Positions 1-10,680 are shown, counted from the first letter of the stretch. The stretch is 60,201 nucleotides of DNA from Candidatus Saccharimonadota bacterium (GCA_027371845.1 DAHXLD010000017.1:1-60201); one strand, 5' to 3'. The notes: generated from the sequence alone by a model not told the origin. Made by a program: numbers and translations.

Positions 1-932
1 TGTGGTGTATGCCAGTTTAATCTTCTTCTGGGTTTATTGTTTAACTCCCAGGCAATGTTATCTAGTTCTTTTTGAGTTAGATTTCGAATGTCACTTCTCT
101 TAGGTAAATAGGCTCGTAACTGACGATTACTATTCTCATTAGCTCCTCGTTGCCAGGAGCTATAGGGATCAGCAAAATAGACAGATATACCAAGTGCTGT
201 GGTAATTAATTCATGCTTTGTAAACTCACTACCATTGTCAAAGGTTATAGTATGGGCAATATATCCATTAAGCTTCTTAATAACAGCCTCTGCAGTTAAG
301 AGAGCTGTTTTTTGATTTAACTTAGTAAAGGCCACTAAACTACTAACCCGCTCATTGACGGTATTAATAGCATGTTTATGGGTATAGACTACACTATCTC
401 CCTCCCAGTCACCAAGACGACTTTTTTCGTCTACTATCTGTGGTCTTTGATGAATAGATACCCTATTAGATATTCTAGATTTCTGAGCTGATCGACCTTT
501 ATGCTTGGTTCTTCTTTTCTTTCCTTGACGTAGATACTGGTATAACTTCTCGGCAATAGCCCAGGGACTAGAGTATATCCATTTGTAGATAGTTTCAGCA
601 CAAGCGATTAGCTTGAATCCTTCGCCAGCTAATCTACCAGCAATCATACTTGGATCCCAACCTTTCTGAAGACAGTCAACAATCCAGCTTCTTAGTCGAT
701 AATTAGCTGGATGATCTAATTTGGGTATTTGTCTACAGTGTTTTCTATTAGTCTCATAAGCAACCTGGGCTACCCAGGCTCGGTAGATTCTACTACCGTC
801 TAATCCTTTCTTAATCTCTCTACTAATAGTAGATGGATTTCTACTTAGTTTGATAGAGATCTGTTTGTTTGTATAATTCTCTTGGAGTAAGATCTCAATC
901 TTACCCCTATCTGCAGCCGTTAGGTGCTTCAT
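1..932 (-). CDS. IS30-family transposase, 3' end cut off by window edge
   Basis: The minus strand is open from an ATG at 932 to the left edge, so the ORF track misses it for lack of a stop. The translation begins MKHLTAADRGKIEILLQEN, a helix-turn-helix typical of IS30 transposases. The rest carries the family's DDE catalytic core: GDWEGDSVV supplies the first Asp, TFDNGSEF the second, and the ANENSNRQLR segment the Glu. An AGGAGG ribosome site lies 8 bp upstream of the ATG. The frame appears intact throughout, so the element may be active. Family certainty is high; the copy's completeness cannot be judged. Confidence 0.93.
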   Translation of the reverse strand, partial: MKHLTAADRGKIEILLQENYTNKQISIKLSRNPSTISREIKKGLDGSRIYRAWVAQVAYETNRKHCRQIPKLDHPANYRLRSWIVDCLQKGWDPSMIAGRLAGEGFKLIACAETIYKWIYSSPWAIAEKLYQYLRQGKKRRTKHKGRSAQKSRISNRVSIHQRPQIVDEKSRLGDWEGDSVVYTHKHAINTVNERVSSLVAFTKLNQKTALLTAEAVIKKLNGYIAHTITFDNGSEFTKHELITTALGISVYFADPYSSWQRGANENSNRQLRAYLPKRSDIRNLTQKELDNIAWELNNKPRRRLNWHTP

Positions 933-1000
933 AGTTAAATCCTCCTAGATTTATTATTATGAATTTATTCTAACGGTTGCATTTGATAATGGAACTCTGA
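1..1000 (-). mobile_element. IS30-like insertion sequence (partial)
   Basis: This span holds the transposase plus its upstream flank. The right terminal inverted repeat probably lies within about 960-1000 (near TAACGGTTGCATTTGATAAT). The left end is outside the window, so neither the repeat nor a target duplication can be confirmed. Confidence 0.6.
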
Positions 1001-1034
1001 GAGAAATTTTTTAATTTCTAGATTAGATTATATC

Positions 1035-1093
1035 CTAAAGTTTAATCTCAGTTTTAAAGAGGTTAATATTTTTAAAACAAGACTAAACTTTAG
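1035..1093. repeat. nested inverted repeat between IS30 and dedA
   Basis: CTAAAGTTTA at 1035-1044 is perfectly matched by TAAACTTTAG at 1084-1093. Inside it, GTTTTAAA at 1051-1058 matches TTTAAAAC at 1071-1078. Together they can fold into a long AT-rich hairpin with one internal loop. It could be a MITE-like remnant or a regulatory structure; no promoter or gene overlaps it. Confidence 0.6.
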
Positions 1094-1117
1094 AGTGTTG
1101 TTTTTAGTTAATTAAGC

Positions 1118-1123
1118 TATAAT
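1118..1123 (+). promoter_or_regulatory. -10 box of dedA, leaderless spacing
   Basis: A perfect TATAAT ends 8 nt before the dedA ATG and no ribosome site is present, so transcription should start at or next to the start codon. Confidence 0.6.
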
Positions 1124-1131
1124 TTAGACTA

Positions 1132-1752
1132 ATGTTTAACGTCAATGAAATAATTCAGTCCGGTGGCTTATGGCTTATTGGACTCTTTTTATTTTCTGAA
1201 GTAGGGCTCTTTTTAGGCTTCTTCCTACCTGGGGATACTTTATTAATAGCTGGTGGAATTTTTGCCATGCAGGGCAAGTTCTCACTTTGGTCAGTTATAA
1301 TTGTAGCCTTAATAGCTGCCATTTTAGGCGATAGTACGGCTTATTTAATTGGTCGAAAATTAGGAAGAAGAATATTTAATAAAAAAGATAGTGTTCTTTT
1401 TGACGCTAAACACGTTAAGAAGGCCGAAGATTTTTATCAAAAATACGGATCAAAAGCGGTTTTGATTGCTCACTTTATTCCAGTTATTAGAACTTTTAAT
1501 CCTTTGGTTGGGGGTGTGGCTGAAATGCCTTATTCTAAATTCTTAATCTATGACGCTATAGGGGATAGTGCCTGGGCTATTATTGTGACTCTTATCGGAT
1601 ATTATATCGGAAGTCGAATCCCTCACGTTGACCACTATATTCTTGGAGTAGTTGGTTTAGTGGTAGTGGTCTCATTAGGACCAACGATTTATCATTTTAT
1701 TATTAAGAGATACTTAAAGGCTCGAAAAGCTAAAAAAGCCTTAAAGCCTTAA
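1132..1752 (+). CDS. DedA/SNARE-associated family membrane protein
   Basis: This 206-residue polytopic membrane protein belongs to the DedA (VTT domain) family, which is implicated in lipid carrier recycling and membrane homeostasis. The N-terminal FLPGDTLLIAGG segment and the central GDSTAYLIGRKLGR, followed by HFIPVIRTFNPLVGG, are hallmark DedA motifs with the conserved acidic and arginine residues. Length is typical. A perfect -10 box sits 8 nt upstream of the ATG, suggesting a leaderless message. The 3' end overlaps the convergent uvrA by 12 bp. The exact substrate is unknown. Confidence 0.9.
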   Translation: MFNVNEIIQSGGLWLIGLFLFSEVGLFLGFFLPGDTLLIAGGIFAMQGKFSLWSVIIVALIAAILGDSTAYLIGRKLGRRIFNKKDSVLFDAKHVKKAEDFYQKYGSKAVLIAHFIPVIRTFNPLVGGVAEMPYSKFLIYDAIGDSAWAIIVTLIGYYIGSRIPHVDHYILGVVGLVVVVSLGPTIYHFIIKRYLKARKAKKALKP

Positions 1753-4542
1753 ATACTGAGCCGTATAGCCCTTTTGTTTAATAATCTCCTCTGGTGTCCC
1801 TTTGGCTATGATTTGACCCCCTTGATCACCACCCTCTGGCCCCATGTCGATAATATAGTCGGCGTTCTTAATAACATCCAGATTATGCTCAATAACGATC
1901 ATGCTATTACCAGCATCAACTAAAGCATGTATTACGCTTAATAGTCTTTTAACATCGTCAAAATGAAGTCCTGTTGTTGGCTCATCTAAAATATATAAGG
2001 TTTTACCGGTCGGTCTTCTGGACAATTCCGAGGCCAGTTTAATGCGCTGCGCTTCACCACCACTTAAGGTTGTGGCGGGCTGTCCTAGTCGAATATACCC
2101 TAAACCAACCTCCACTAAGGTCTGAAGTTTCCTTGAAACCGAAGGAATACTGGCAAAGAATTCTAAGGCTTGTTCACAAGTCATATTTAATATTTCACTA
2201 ATATCTTTGCCCTTATAATGAACCTCTAAAGCTTCTTTATTGTACCTTTTGCCGTGACAAACTTCGCAGGTTACGTAAACATCTGGTAAAAAATGCATTT
2301 CTATTTTTATAATTCCATCACCTCGACAGTTTTCGCAGCGTCCACCTTGCACATTAAAACTAAATCTTCCGGGCATATAGCCTCTTAATTTTGCCTCGGG
2401 AACCGAAGCAAAAAGTTCTCTAATTGGAGTAAAAAGACCAGTGTAAGTAGCTGGATTAGACCTTGGCGTTCGACCAATTGCTTCCTGATCGATAATTATA
2501 GCTTTATCGAGATTATCTATCCCCTCAATATCTTGATGTCTTCCTGGTACGCTTGAGGCGCGATGAAGTCTAGCTAATAACTCCTTGGCTAAGATGTCAT
2601 TAATTAAACTTGACTTGCCAGATCCCGAGACGCCACTAACAACCACTAACTTGCCTAGAGGTATATGAACATCAATATTCTTGAGATTATTTTCAGTTGC
2701 CCCTTTAATAACTAATTCTTTCTGATTGCCAGCTCGTCTTTTTTTAGGAGTTTCGATTTTTTTAGAACCATTCAAGTATTGAGCGGTTAAGCTTTTGTTA
2801 ATTTTTAAAACCTCTTCTAAGGAACCGGCTGCTACAACATGTCCACCATGGATACCAGCCCCAGGACCAATGTCGATTAAGTAATCGGACGATCTGATGG
2901 TTTCTTCGTCATGCTCAACAACTATAACGCTATTACCGATATCTCTTAAGTTCTTTAAGGTATTAATAAGTTTAGCGTTATCCCTTTGGTGTAAGCCAAT
3001 AGATGGTTCGTCTAAAACATAAAGTACTCCCATTAAGCCCGAACCGATTTGAGTAGCTAATCTAATTCTCTGGGCCTCTCCTCCACTTAAGGTATTGGCG
3101 CTTCTAAGTAAATTAAGATAATTTAAACCAACGTCGTTCATAAACTTGAGACGAAAACTAATTTCTTTTAAAATTAGGCTAGCTATCTGCTGTTCCTTGT
3201 CTGTTAACTTAAGGTCGTTAACCCAATTAATGGCTTCGTTAATATTTAAACTACAAACATCCATGATTGATTTATCTTTTATTTTAATTGCCAAGACTTC
3301 TGGTTTAAGTCTAAGACCATGGCAAGCATGACAAGGTTTTTCTTGCATATATTTTTCAATATCTCGTCTTATGAAATCGCTTTCTGTTTCTTTATGTCTT
3401 CTTTCTAAGTCAGGGATTACCCCTGAAAATGTCGTTTCAAAACTACGCCCACTGCCAATACTAATACGATATTTATCACTACCAGTTCCGTATAAGATCT
3501 TATCTATAATATTTTTTTTTAATTGGCTAGTTGGAACATGCAAACTGAATTTATATTTGTCGGCCAGAGCTTGTAGTTTCTTAGTGTGCCAATTATCGGC
3601 ATTGATTCGGTTATATGGCCGAATTGCTCCTTCGGCAATTGTTAAACGTCCATTAGGTATAACCAATTCAGGATTTACTTCTAACCTGGAGCCTATCCCG
3701 GTACAAACAGGACAAGCTCCTTGGGGTGAGTTAAAACTAAATGATCTTGGTTCAAGTTCTGGAATAGCAATATCTGGATGATTTACACAAGCGTAAAGTA
3801 AGCTAAAGGTCTCAATTTTATTTGAGTTATGTTCTAAGACGGCTACTTTATTCTCAGCAATTTCTAGAGCTTGTTCAATAGCTTGAACTAATCTATTCCT
3901 ATTCTCCAAGTTATTAATAAGCCTATCTACTACTATTTCAATATTATGACGATAATTCTTGTCTAATTCCGGGAATTCTTCAAGGGTATAGATAATACCG
4001 TCAACTCGAACCCGAGCATATCCAGCTCTAAGATACTTTTCGCTAATATGTTCAAAAGCTCCTTTTTTATCCGATACTATGGGAGCTAGAATTACTAATC
4101 TTTGGTCCCTGTAGTCAGTTTCAATCTGTTCAATAATACTTTGAGAAGTTCTTTTCTCAACCGCCAAGCCATCTATCGGACAGTGCGGAACACCAATTCT
4201 AGCAAAGAGTAGTCTTAGATAGTCATAAATCTCAGTCACGGTAGCTACGGTTGAACGTGGATTTCGGCTAGTAGATTTTTGATCAATGCTTATAGCCGGA
4301 CTTAATCCGTCTATCTGGTCAACATCGGGCTTCTCCATAACACCCAGGAATTGTCTTGCATAGGAACTTAAACTTTCAACATATCTTCTTTGTCCTTCGG
4401 CATAAATCGTATCAAAAGCCAGAGATGATTTTCCAGAACCACTTAAACCAGTCATAACGACTAATTTATTTCTAGGAATTTCAAGGTCTATATCTTTTAA
4501 ATTATGCTCTCTTGCACCTTTGATAATAATTTTTTCAGCCAT
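1741..4542 (-). CDS. uvrA: excinuclease ABC subunit A
   Basis: UvrA is the DNA-damage sensing ATPase of nucleotide excision repair, acting as a dimer that loads UvrB. The protein has two ABC cassettes: Walker A GLSGSGKSSLAF near the N terminus and GVSGSGKSSLI in the second half, each with an LSGGEAQRI signature. Zinc-binding CxxC pairs (CPVCTG, CHACHG, CENCRG, CEVCHG) are all present. I place the start at 4542 (MAEKIIIKGA), not at the longer ORF start 4563, because GAGGT lies just before 4542 and the -10 box at 4567-4572 would put the transcript start within the upstream ATG. Confidence 0.96.
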   Translation of the reverse strand: MAEKIIIKGAREHNLKDIDLEIPRNKLVVMTGLSGSGKSSLAFDTIYAEGQRRYVESLSSYARQFLGVMEKPDVDQIDGLSPAISIDQKSTSRNPRSTVATVTEIYDYLRLLFARIGVPHCPIDGLAVEKRTSQSIIEQIETDYRDQRLVILAPIVSDKKGAFEHISEKYLRAGYARVRVDGIIYTLEEFPELDKNYRHNIEIVVDRLINNLENRNRLVQAIEQALEIAENKVAVLEHNSNKIETFSLLYACVNHPDIAIPELEPRSFSFNSPQGACPVCTGIGSRLEVNPELVIPNGRLTIAEGAIRPYNRINADNWHTKKLQALADKYKFSLHVPTSQLKKNIIDKILYGTGSDKYRISIGSGRSFETTFSGVIPDLERRHKETESDFIRRDIEKYMQEKPCHACHGLRLKPEVLAIKIKDKSIMDVCSLNINEAINWVNDLKLTDKEQQIASLILKEISFRLKFMNDVGLNYLNLLRSANTLSGGEAQRIRLATQIGSGLMGVLYVLDEPSIGLHQRDNAKLINTLKNLRDIGNSVIVVEHDEETIRSSDYLIDIGPGAGIHGGHVVAAGSLEEVLKINKSLTAQYLNGSKKIETPKKRRAGNQKELVIKGATENNLKNIDVHIPLGKLVVVSGVSGSGKSSLINDILAKELLARLHRASSVPGRHQDIEGIDNLDKAIIIDQEAIGRTPRSNPATYTGLFTPIRELFASVPEAKLRGYMPGRFSFNVQGGRCENCRGDGIIKIEMHFLPDVYVTCEVCHGKRYNKEALEVHYKGKDISEILNMTCEQALEFFASIPSVSRKLQTLVEVGLGYIRLGQPATTLSGGEAQRIKLASELSRRPTGKTLYILDEPTTGLHFDDVKRLLSVIHALVDAGNSMIVIEHNLDVIKNADYIIDMGPEGGDQGGQIIAKGTPEEIIKQKGYTAQYLRL

Positions 4543-4566
4543 TTTATACCTCGAATTTGACATATT

Positions 4567-4572
4567 ATTATA
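4567..4572 (-). promoter_or_regulatory. -10 box of uvrA
   Basis: TATAAT on the minus strand ends 3 nt before the first in-frame ATG. That ATG would fall at the transcript start, which supports translation from the downstream ATG at 4542 with its GAGGT ribosome site. Confidence 0.6.
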
Positions 4573-4666
4573 GCTCGAAATAAAGAAAAAAGATAGACTA
4601 GTTTAGAATATTCCTCCTATAACTATCACTAGAACGGATTAAATTACAAAATATGTATAAATATTG

Positions 4667-4695
4667 TTGACATTGCTACCAGTTGGTTGTATATT
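4667..4695 (+). promoter_or_regulatory. near-consensus sigma-70 promoter
   Basis: TTGACA at 4667-4672, a 17-bp spacer and TATATT at 4690-4695 precede the small gene at 4724. This is the best-matching housekeeping promoter I found in the window. Confidence 0.8.
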
Positions 4696-4723
4696 TATAT
4701 TCCAAACGTTTTAAGGGGGAGAA

Positions 4724-4927
4724 ATGCAAACTTTTTTCGTATTGGGTTTAATTCCCGGGACAAATATTCAAATTAATTTTTTTGTGTGGTTAATAATTAC
4801 CACTATTATTCTTGGCTATTTAGCTAATGGGTACATTAACTATTTAAGATTCGTTAATAAGTACGTTAGAGAGATTGAAAGACCCGGGCCAAAACCTGCT
4901 AGCTCTTTTCATACTCGCTTAAAATAA
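4724..4927 (+). CDS. small single-pass membrane protein, unknown function
   Basis: This 67-residue protein has one strong hydrophobic segment (residues 18-38, FFVWLIITTIILGYLANG) followed by a basic, proline-rich tail. I do not recognise a family. It is likely real because a near-consensus promoter and an AAGGGGGAGAA ribosome site lie just upstream, one of the few genes here with a long conventional leader. Its end overlaps the convergent exonuclease gene by 29 bp. The strong promoter suggests abundant expression. Confidence 0.75.
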   Translation: MQTFFVLGLIPGTNIQINFFVWLIITTIILGYLANGYINYLRFVNKYVREIERPGPKPASSFHTRLK

Positions 4928-6308
4928 GGTTGGCATAGGCCTTAAGATCTTCAATAATCTTCGATTTTTTATAATTTTTTTGGGATTCTTTTATCTCTAA
5001 AAGAAATTTATCATAATTAGACAATCCTTCGTTTTTAGTAAATAATTTTTGTTTTAGATGTTTTTTCCAGATTATTTTTTGATCTGGGTTTAATTTATCT
5101 TGATAGTTATAGGCCATAAATAAAACATATAAATCATTTAAGGCCTTATTGTTAAAACTTATTTTCCTAAAAGGGTCTTTTAAAATTAAAGCTTTTTTGA
5201 CCTGGTCGTTAACTGAGTCAAAACTTCCGTATAGGTTCTCATTAATTAATGGTGGGCTAGATTTTTGATCTCTCTTTGAATTTAAGATTTTACGGGCTTC
5301 AAGAACTTTTGGCAAAAGGACATCTTTATACTCTAATAGTTTAGCGTAATTTAATAGGCATTCCTTTTTATTAATCGAAAGCCTTTTTTCAGAATCCTTA
5401 TCTAGGGTTGAAATCGGAGCAAAAGCTGGACAGCGATTTAACTTAACTGTCTTAAAGGGTAATAAGTATTTTTTTTGACTAGGGTCATAGATCCATGATT
5501 CAGTTAATTGTTTTACGGTAAGCTTTAAATATTGGCTTGGATCTTGTCTAAGATCATAAACTAAGGCACTCGAAGGTTCATTAAGATCTAGATCCATTAA
5601 AGCCACGAGTGTCGTATTTAAATATTGGCCCATAAAATGGCTAGAAGTATAAATAAATGTCTGGTTGTTCTTTAAGAAGTTTGTAACACTTTTTTTGGTT
5701 CGTAATTCTTTTAAGTAATTAAATAGTTTGGGTTGTTTTGAATGAATTAACCTAACAACTTCAATAGTTGCTAAGACATCGCTTAAGGCATCATGGGCTC
5801 TTGAATGATTCAAATTATTGGCTTTAGTTAGAGTCTCAAGCTTATTAGTTGGTTGACCTTTATCGTCTAAGGGCCAAGTTATGCCTTCTGGTCGAAGAGC
5901 CCTAGTCATACGAACTAAATCTAATATATCCCATCTAGAATTATTCTTATCCCAGTGCCATTTATATGGATCGCTGAAATTACGATAATTAAGATAACGA
6001 ATGAATTCATCATCAAATCTAATATTGTTATAGCCAACAAAAATAGTGTCTTGGGTATTAATCTCATTATTAAATATTTTAAGAAACTCGAGCTCTGTTA
6101 AGCCTTTTTGCAGAGGAGATATCCCAGTTAAGAGAAGAGCTTTAACGCTAGGTAAACAATCATTTGGTAATTTTATTTTTAAATTAAAGGGCTTTTTAAG
6201 AGGTTTAAAATTTAGGTCTGTTCTCTGGCCAGCAAATTGCATAATACGATCAGACCTAGGAGAAAGACCGCTAGTTTCTAGATCATAAAAAAAATATGTT
6301 GCAGGCAT
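4899..6308 (-). CDS. sbcB: exodeoxyribonuclease I
   Basis: This 469-residue protein matches exonuclease I, the processive 3'-5' single-strand DNase used in recombination and mismatch repair. The N terminus has the DnaQ-type exonuclease motif FYDLETSGL (Asp-Glu pair), then FVGYNNIRFDDEF, and the HDALSDVLAT motif that supplies the late His and Asp. The middle and C-terminal parts correspond to the SH3-like and helical domains that clamp DNA. Length is close to the E. coli enzyme (475). It follows obgE on the minus strand with a 1-bp gap and is probably co-transcribed. Confidence 0.92.
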   Translation of the reverse strand: MPATYFFYDLETSGLSPRSDRIMQFAGQRTDLNFKPLKKPFNLKIKLPNDCLPSVKALLLTGISPLQKGLTELEFLKIFNNEINTQDTIFVGYNNIRFDDEFIRYLNYRNFSDPYKWHWDKNNSRWDILDLVRMTRALRPEGITWPLDDKGQPTNKLETLTKANNLNHSRAHDALSDVLATIEVVRLIHSKQPKLFNYLKELRTKKSVTNFLKNNQTFIYTSSHFMGQYLNTTLVALMDLDLNEPSSALVYDLRQDPSQYLKLTVKQLTESWIYDPSQKKYLLPFKTVKLNRCPAFAPISTLDKDSEKRLSINKKECLLNYAKLLEYKDVLLPKVLEARKILNSKRDQKSSPPLINENLYGSFDSVNDQVKKALILKDPFRKISFNNKALNDLYVLFMAYNYQDKLNPDQKIIWKKHLKQKLFTKNEGLSNYDKFLLEIKESQKNYKKSKIIEDLKAYANLILSEYEKS

Positions 6309-6309
6309 T

Positions 6310-7587
<1,278 letters not shown>

Positions 7588-7622
7588 CTAAGGGTATCCG
7601 ATTTAAGAAATAAATTCTAGGG

Positions 7623-8753
7623 TTATTTTGAAATGTAATTCGGGAACGAGCTTACCGGTACCCATCCGCTATATCCAACTCGACCCCACCCAGCTAGGCC
7701 ATTCATGTCTGAAAACTTTATCATAGATCCATCACTTGAAACGGCATCAACGATGGCAACATGACCTTCTCCGCCAAAAGCATAGGGCGTTTGAGCAATT
7801 GCTCCAACCGTCGGTCTTGAACTAACATTCCATCCACTCAAGGTAGCATAATAGGCCCAGGTAATGGCATTTCCCCAATTAGTTGGAACAGCTACCTTTG
7901 AAGCTGCATACCAAGTACAATAACCATAATCATAGCCATTGTAGCCATAGCTGGGTCCATTCCAGGCATAGCCTATTCCATAAGACGACTGTTGAACAAT
8001 GTTACCGTTTGGTATAATGATTTTTTCTCCCGGCCATATACCTTTTATCTCGGCGTCATTATAGGCAATAATCTGAGCTGCACTGGCGTTATACTTTTGA
8101 GCTAAAGAAGCAACCGTATCGCCAGACTTAACAATATATACAATACCGTTAACGGGCGGTATTAAAAGATTCTGTCCAGGAATTAAAGAATTACTTCTTA
8201 AACTGTTTGACCATTCGATACTATTAGAAGTTACGCCAAATTTTTGAGCTAAAGAAGCAACCGTATCGCCAGTTTGAACTTTATACGATATTATATCGGC
8301 TCGAGATTTTAGGGCAGTGGTTGTAATCTGAGGTTTTGAAATGACATTGTTGGTTGTAGCAGCCATAGCAATTTCAGCATTTTGAGAATCCGCCTGGTTA
8401 GCAATAGAGGTAGTTTCCGGGAGATTAGTGGCTCTGGCAACTGTTAGGGCAATATTAGCTGAAGCTACCTGATCTAGGGGGCTAGCAACTAAGCTAGTGC
8501 TCTGAGTATTTGAACTGGAATTAATATTACTAGCGTTGGAAACATTGGTAATTAAAAATATTCCTAAGATTGCTAAAACGAGAATATTAATTGAAAAGAA
8601 TATAACCCTTGTCTTAAGCTGAGTTTTTTTGTTTTTTTCTTTTTTAGAAACATTTTCATCTATCAAAGATACTCTTTTTTTAAGATCAGAAATAATACCA
8701 AGGGAATTAAACTTCCCCAGGTTATTTTTTAATTTAATATTGGGCTTATCCAT
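7623..8753 (-). CDS. membrane-anchored LysM-LysM-CHAP peptidoglycan hydrolase
   Basis: The protein has a cytoplasmic N-terminal segment, one transmembrane helix (FFSINILVLAILGIFLI), a Ser/Thr/Ala-rich linker, two LysM domains (each with GDTVASLAQK) and a C-terminal CHAP domain. The CHAP cysteine is in YGYCTWYA and the histidine in GEGHVAIVD. LysM binds peptidoglycan and CHAP cleaves peptide bonds in it, so this should act outside the membrane on its own wall or a host's. I use the ATG at 8753, preceded by ACGAGG; the longer ORF starts with TTG. A TATAAT lies at 8774-8779. Confidence 0.9.
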   Translation of the reverse strand: MDKPNIKLKNNLGKFNSLGIISDLKKRVSLIDENVSKKEKNKKTQLKTRVIFFSINILVLAILGIFLITNVSNASNINSSSNTQSTSLVASPLDQVASANIALTVARATNLPETTSIANQADSQNAEIAMAATTNNVISKPQITTTALKSRADIISYKVQTGDTVASLAQKFGVTSNSIEWSNSLRSNSLIPGQNLLIPPVNGIVYIVKSGDTVASLAQKYNASAAQIIAYNDAEIKGIWPGEKIIIPNGNIVQQSSYGIGYAWNGPSYGYNGYDYGYCTWYAASKVAVPTNWGNAITWAYYATLSGWNVSSRPTVGAIAQTPYAFGGEGHVAIVDAVSSDGSMIKFSDMNGLAGWGRVGYSGWVPVSSFPNYISK

Positions 8754-8773
8754 GCCTCGTAATAACAAGATTA

Positions 8774-8779
8774 ATTATA
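8774..8779 (-). promoter_or_regulatory. -10 box of the LysM/CHAP gene
   Basis: TATAAT on the minus strand lies about 20 nt upstream of the ATG at 8753, leaving a short leader that contains the GAGG ribosome site. Confidence 0.55.
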
Positions 8780-8840
8780 GTCTTTAATAAAGAAAGTATT
8801 TTTTAAAAGTAACTAACTATAACGTTCTAATTATATCAAG

Positions 8841-8858
8841 TTGAGGATTGATCCTCAA
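8841..8858 (-). terminator. possible weak hairpin terminator
   Basis: TTGAGGA and TCCTCAA form a perfect 7-bp stem with a 4-nt loop just after the stop of the 8866-9594 gene. There is no following U-tract, so termination is uncertain. Confidence 0.35.
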
Positions 8859-8865
8859 GCGCATC

Positions 8866-9594
8866 TTAATCTTGTTTTGGTGAAATATGTTTTATTATTT
8901 TTAAAAGATAGGAAAAATCCTTCTGGTTTAATCCTGGGATAGTTGAGAACCGTCCAGACTCAAAAGCTTCACGAAAAGCTTTTTTAGAAAAAGCCTGATC
9001 AGGGTATGACTCTAAAGACGCTCCTACTTTCTTTATCATCCCTATAATGCGACTTATTTGTTTTGGCTTGGTCCCTAGGTTTTGGAAATATTCTTGAAGT
9101 TCATAAAATGCTGCAATGTCATCACCTAAGTCTGGCTCGTTATTCTTAACCCTTTCGGAATTATCAAAAGTGGCAAAACGAACTATGGCTTGAGATTTGT
9201 CGGGTAAATCAGATTTTATAAAAAAACCACCCTCAGCTATAAGAGAAGACATCCCGATCGACTCACCGTCACGATCTTTTTTATCAAATTCAAGAGAAAT
9301 AATATTTAAATGGGACCTACTACTTAAAATTTGAGCCATCTCAGCCCTTTTATCTTCTTGATCGGTAGTTATAGCTACGGGTATTTCTGGATTAGGACTA
9401 ATGAGTCTAGCAACGCTTTCTAAAGTTACATTAAAATTCCCTAAAGTAAATTGAGGAAAAGCCTGAGCCTCTTCCAAGTCCCCGGAAACTACAAATAAAT
9501 TAATCCCGACCGAAAGTCTTCCCAAGACTTCAATAAGCTTTGGGTTAATCCCATTAAATTCTGGTCTTAGAATTTGTCCATTTTCTACGCTCAT
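8866..9594 (-). CDS. conserved-looking protein of unknown function
   Basis: This 242-residue soluble protein has no signal peptide or membrane segment and I do not recognise a family. The N-terminal half alternates hydrophobic strands and helices (INLFVVSGD, IPVAITTDQED, LNIISLEFD), suggesting an alpha/beta fold. The C-terminal part (about 165-240) is helical and basic. It sits between mltG and the LysM/CHAP gene on the same strand, so a link to the cell envelope is possible but unsupported by sequence. Confidence 0.6.
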   Translation of the reverse strand: MSVENGQILRPEFNGINPKLIEVLGRLSVGINLFVVSGDLEEAQAFPQFTLGNFNVTLESVARLISPNPEIPVAITTDQEDKRAEMAQILSSRSHLNIISLEFDKKDRDGESIGMSSLIAEGGFFIKSDLPDKSQAIVRFATFDNSERVKNNEPDLGDDIAAFYELQEYFQNLGTKPKQISRIIGMIKKVGASLESYPDQAFSKKAFREAFESGRFSTIPGLNQKDFSYLLKIIKHISPKQD

Positions 9595-9630
9595 TACATA
9601 AAATGTTATATCATTTGTGTTAAGTTTTGT

Positions 9631-10680
9631 CTAGTTCCCGCAAAGCTTGTGACAATATTGGGCCGTATTGGCTTGTTGTTGAGTTAGAGTATTCGAAAAA
9701 TAGGTTACTCCACTATCACCAGTAACAAAATAGAGCCAATTGGTAGGCGCTGGATGAGTAGCAGCATATAGTGAAGTAGAGTTAATCGTGCTAATTGGAG
9801 TAGGGGGCAAGCCAGGATGCAACAAGGTATTATAAGGAGAGTCGTAACTCAAACTTGGAGTTTGATTATTAACCAATGATCCGTAGTAAGCCGTAACGTC
9901 CGATCCTAAGTTCATTGATTGTTTAAGTCTACTTAGAAACACCTGAGCTACTTGAGCTTGATCTGATGGTTTACTAACTTCCTGATCAATGATAGAAGTT
10001 AAAATTAGCCCCTGATAAGTCGATAGGCCTTCACTGGCAAAAGCAGCTTGAACTTTTGGCGTTAAATGGGCCGACATTTCATTTAAGGATTCGGTTATTA
10101 TGGTAGTTAGGGGGGTGCTTTTATTTCTTTGGAAGGAATCTGGCCAAAGTAAGCCCTCCATCGAGTTAACATTACTTGGAACAAACTCCATAATCTTTAA
10201 GTTCCTGTAATTATTAATATTTAAAGCGTTATTGATGTCACTTAAGCTGTAGCCGTCTTTAAGTAGATCAGTTTTAAGCTTAAAAATATTAGTTCCGGGT
10301 AGGATGGTTACTAGATTCGTAGCTATCCTGCCTGAGACTATGTTTGATATTATTTGTTGAGTAGTTTCGTTGGGATAAAAGATGTAAGTACCAGCCTGAA
10401 GACTATTTGAAAAGTTTTGGCTATTTATGTATAACTGAGCGGCCCAAGAGCTTCTAATGACATGATCCGAGGATAGTTGATCAGTAATCTCTCGAACGCT
10501 ACTGCCTTTAGCAATATCTACCGATACAGGTCTTTGACTAGAGCTATAAGGTTTTAATAAGCCATAATAATAATTTCGGACTAACACACTACCGGTCATA
10601 AAGACTATAATTATTACAATAATTAATATCCACACTCTTTTCGGAATTCTTCTATACTTTCGATTTTTTTCAAATTTCAT
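9631..10680 (-). CDS. mltG: endolytic murein transglycosylase MltG (YceG-like)
   Basis: MltG cuts nascent glycan strands and helps set their length. The 349-residue protein has a basic N terminus, one transmembrane helix (VWILIIVIIIVFMTG), a LysM-like subdomain, and the YceG catalytic region with LTSIIDQEVSKPSDQAQVAQVF, where the conserved Glu follows the SII segment. PYNTLLHPGLPPTPISTI is the diagnostic C-terminal motif. It overlaps ruvX by 4 bp, forming the widespread ruvX-mltG pair. Confidence 0.93.
   Translation of the reverse strand: MKFEKNRKYRRIPKRVWILIIVIIIVFMTGSVLVRNYYYGLLKPYSSSQRPVSVDIAKGSSVREITDQLSSDHVIRSSWAAQLYINSQNFSNSLQAGTYIFYPNETTQQIISNIVSGRIATNLVTILPGTNIFKLKTDLLKDGYSLSDINNALNINNYRNLKIMEFVPSNVNSMEGLLWPDSFQRNKSTPLTTIITESLNEMSAHLTPKVQAAFASEGLSTYQGLILTSIIDQEVSKPSDQAQVAQVFLSRLKQSMNLGSDVTAYYGSLVNNQTPSLSYDSPYNTLLHPGLPPTPISTINSTSLYAATHPAPTNWLYFVTGDSGVTYFSNTLTQQQANTAQYCHKLCGN

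Noticed and set aside
8841-8858. Strong intrinsic terminator
   Set aside because: Stem is perfect but only 7 bp and has no U-tract on either strand, so it is kept only at low confidence.
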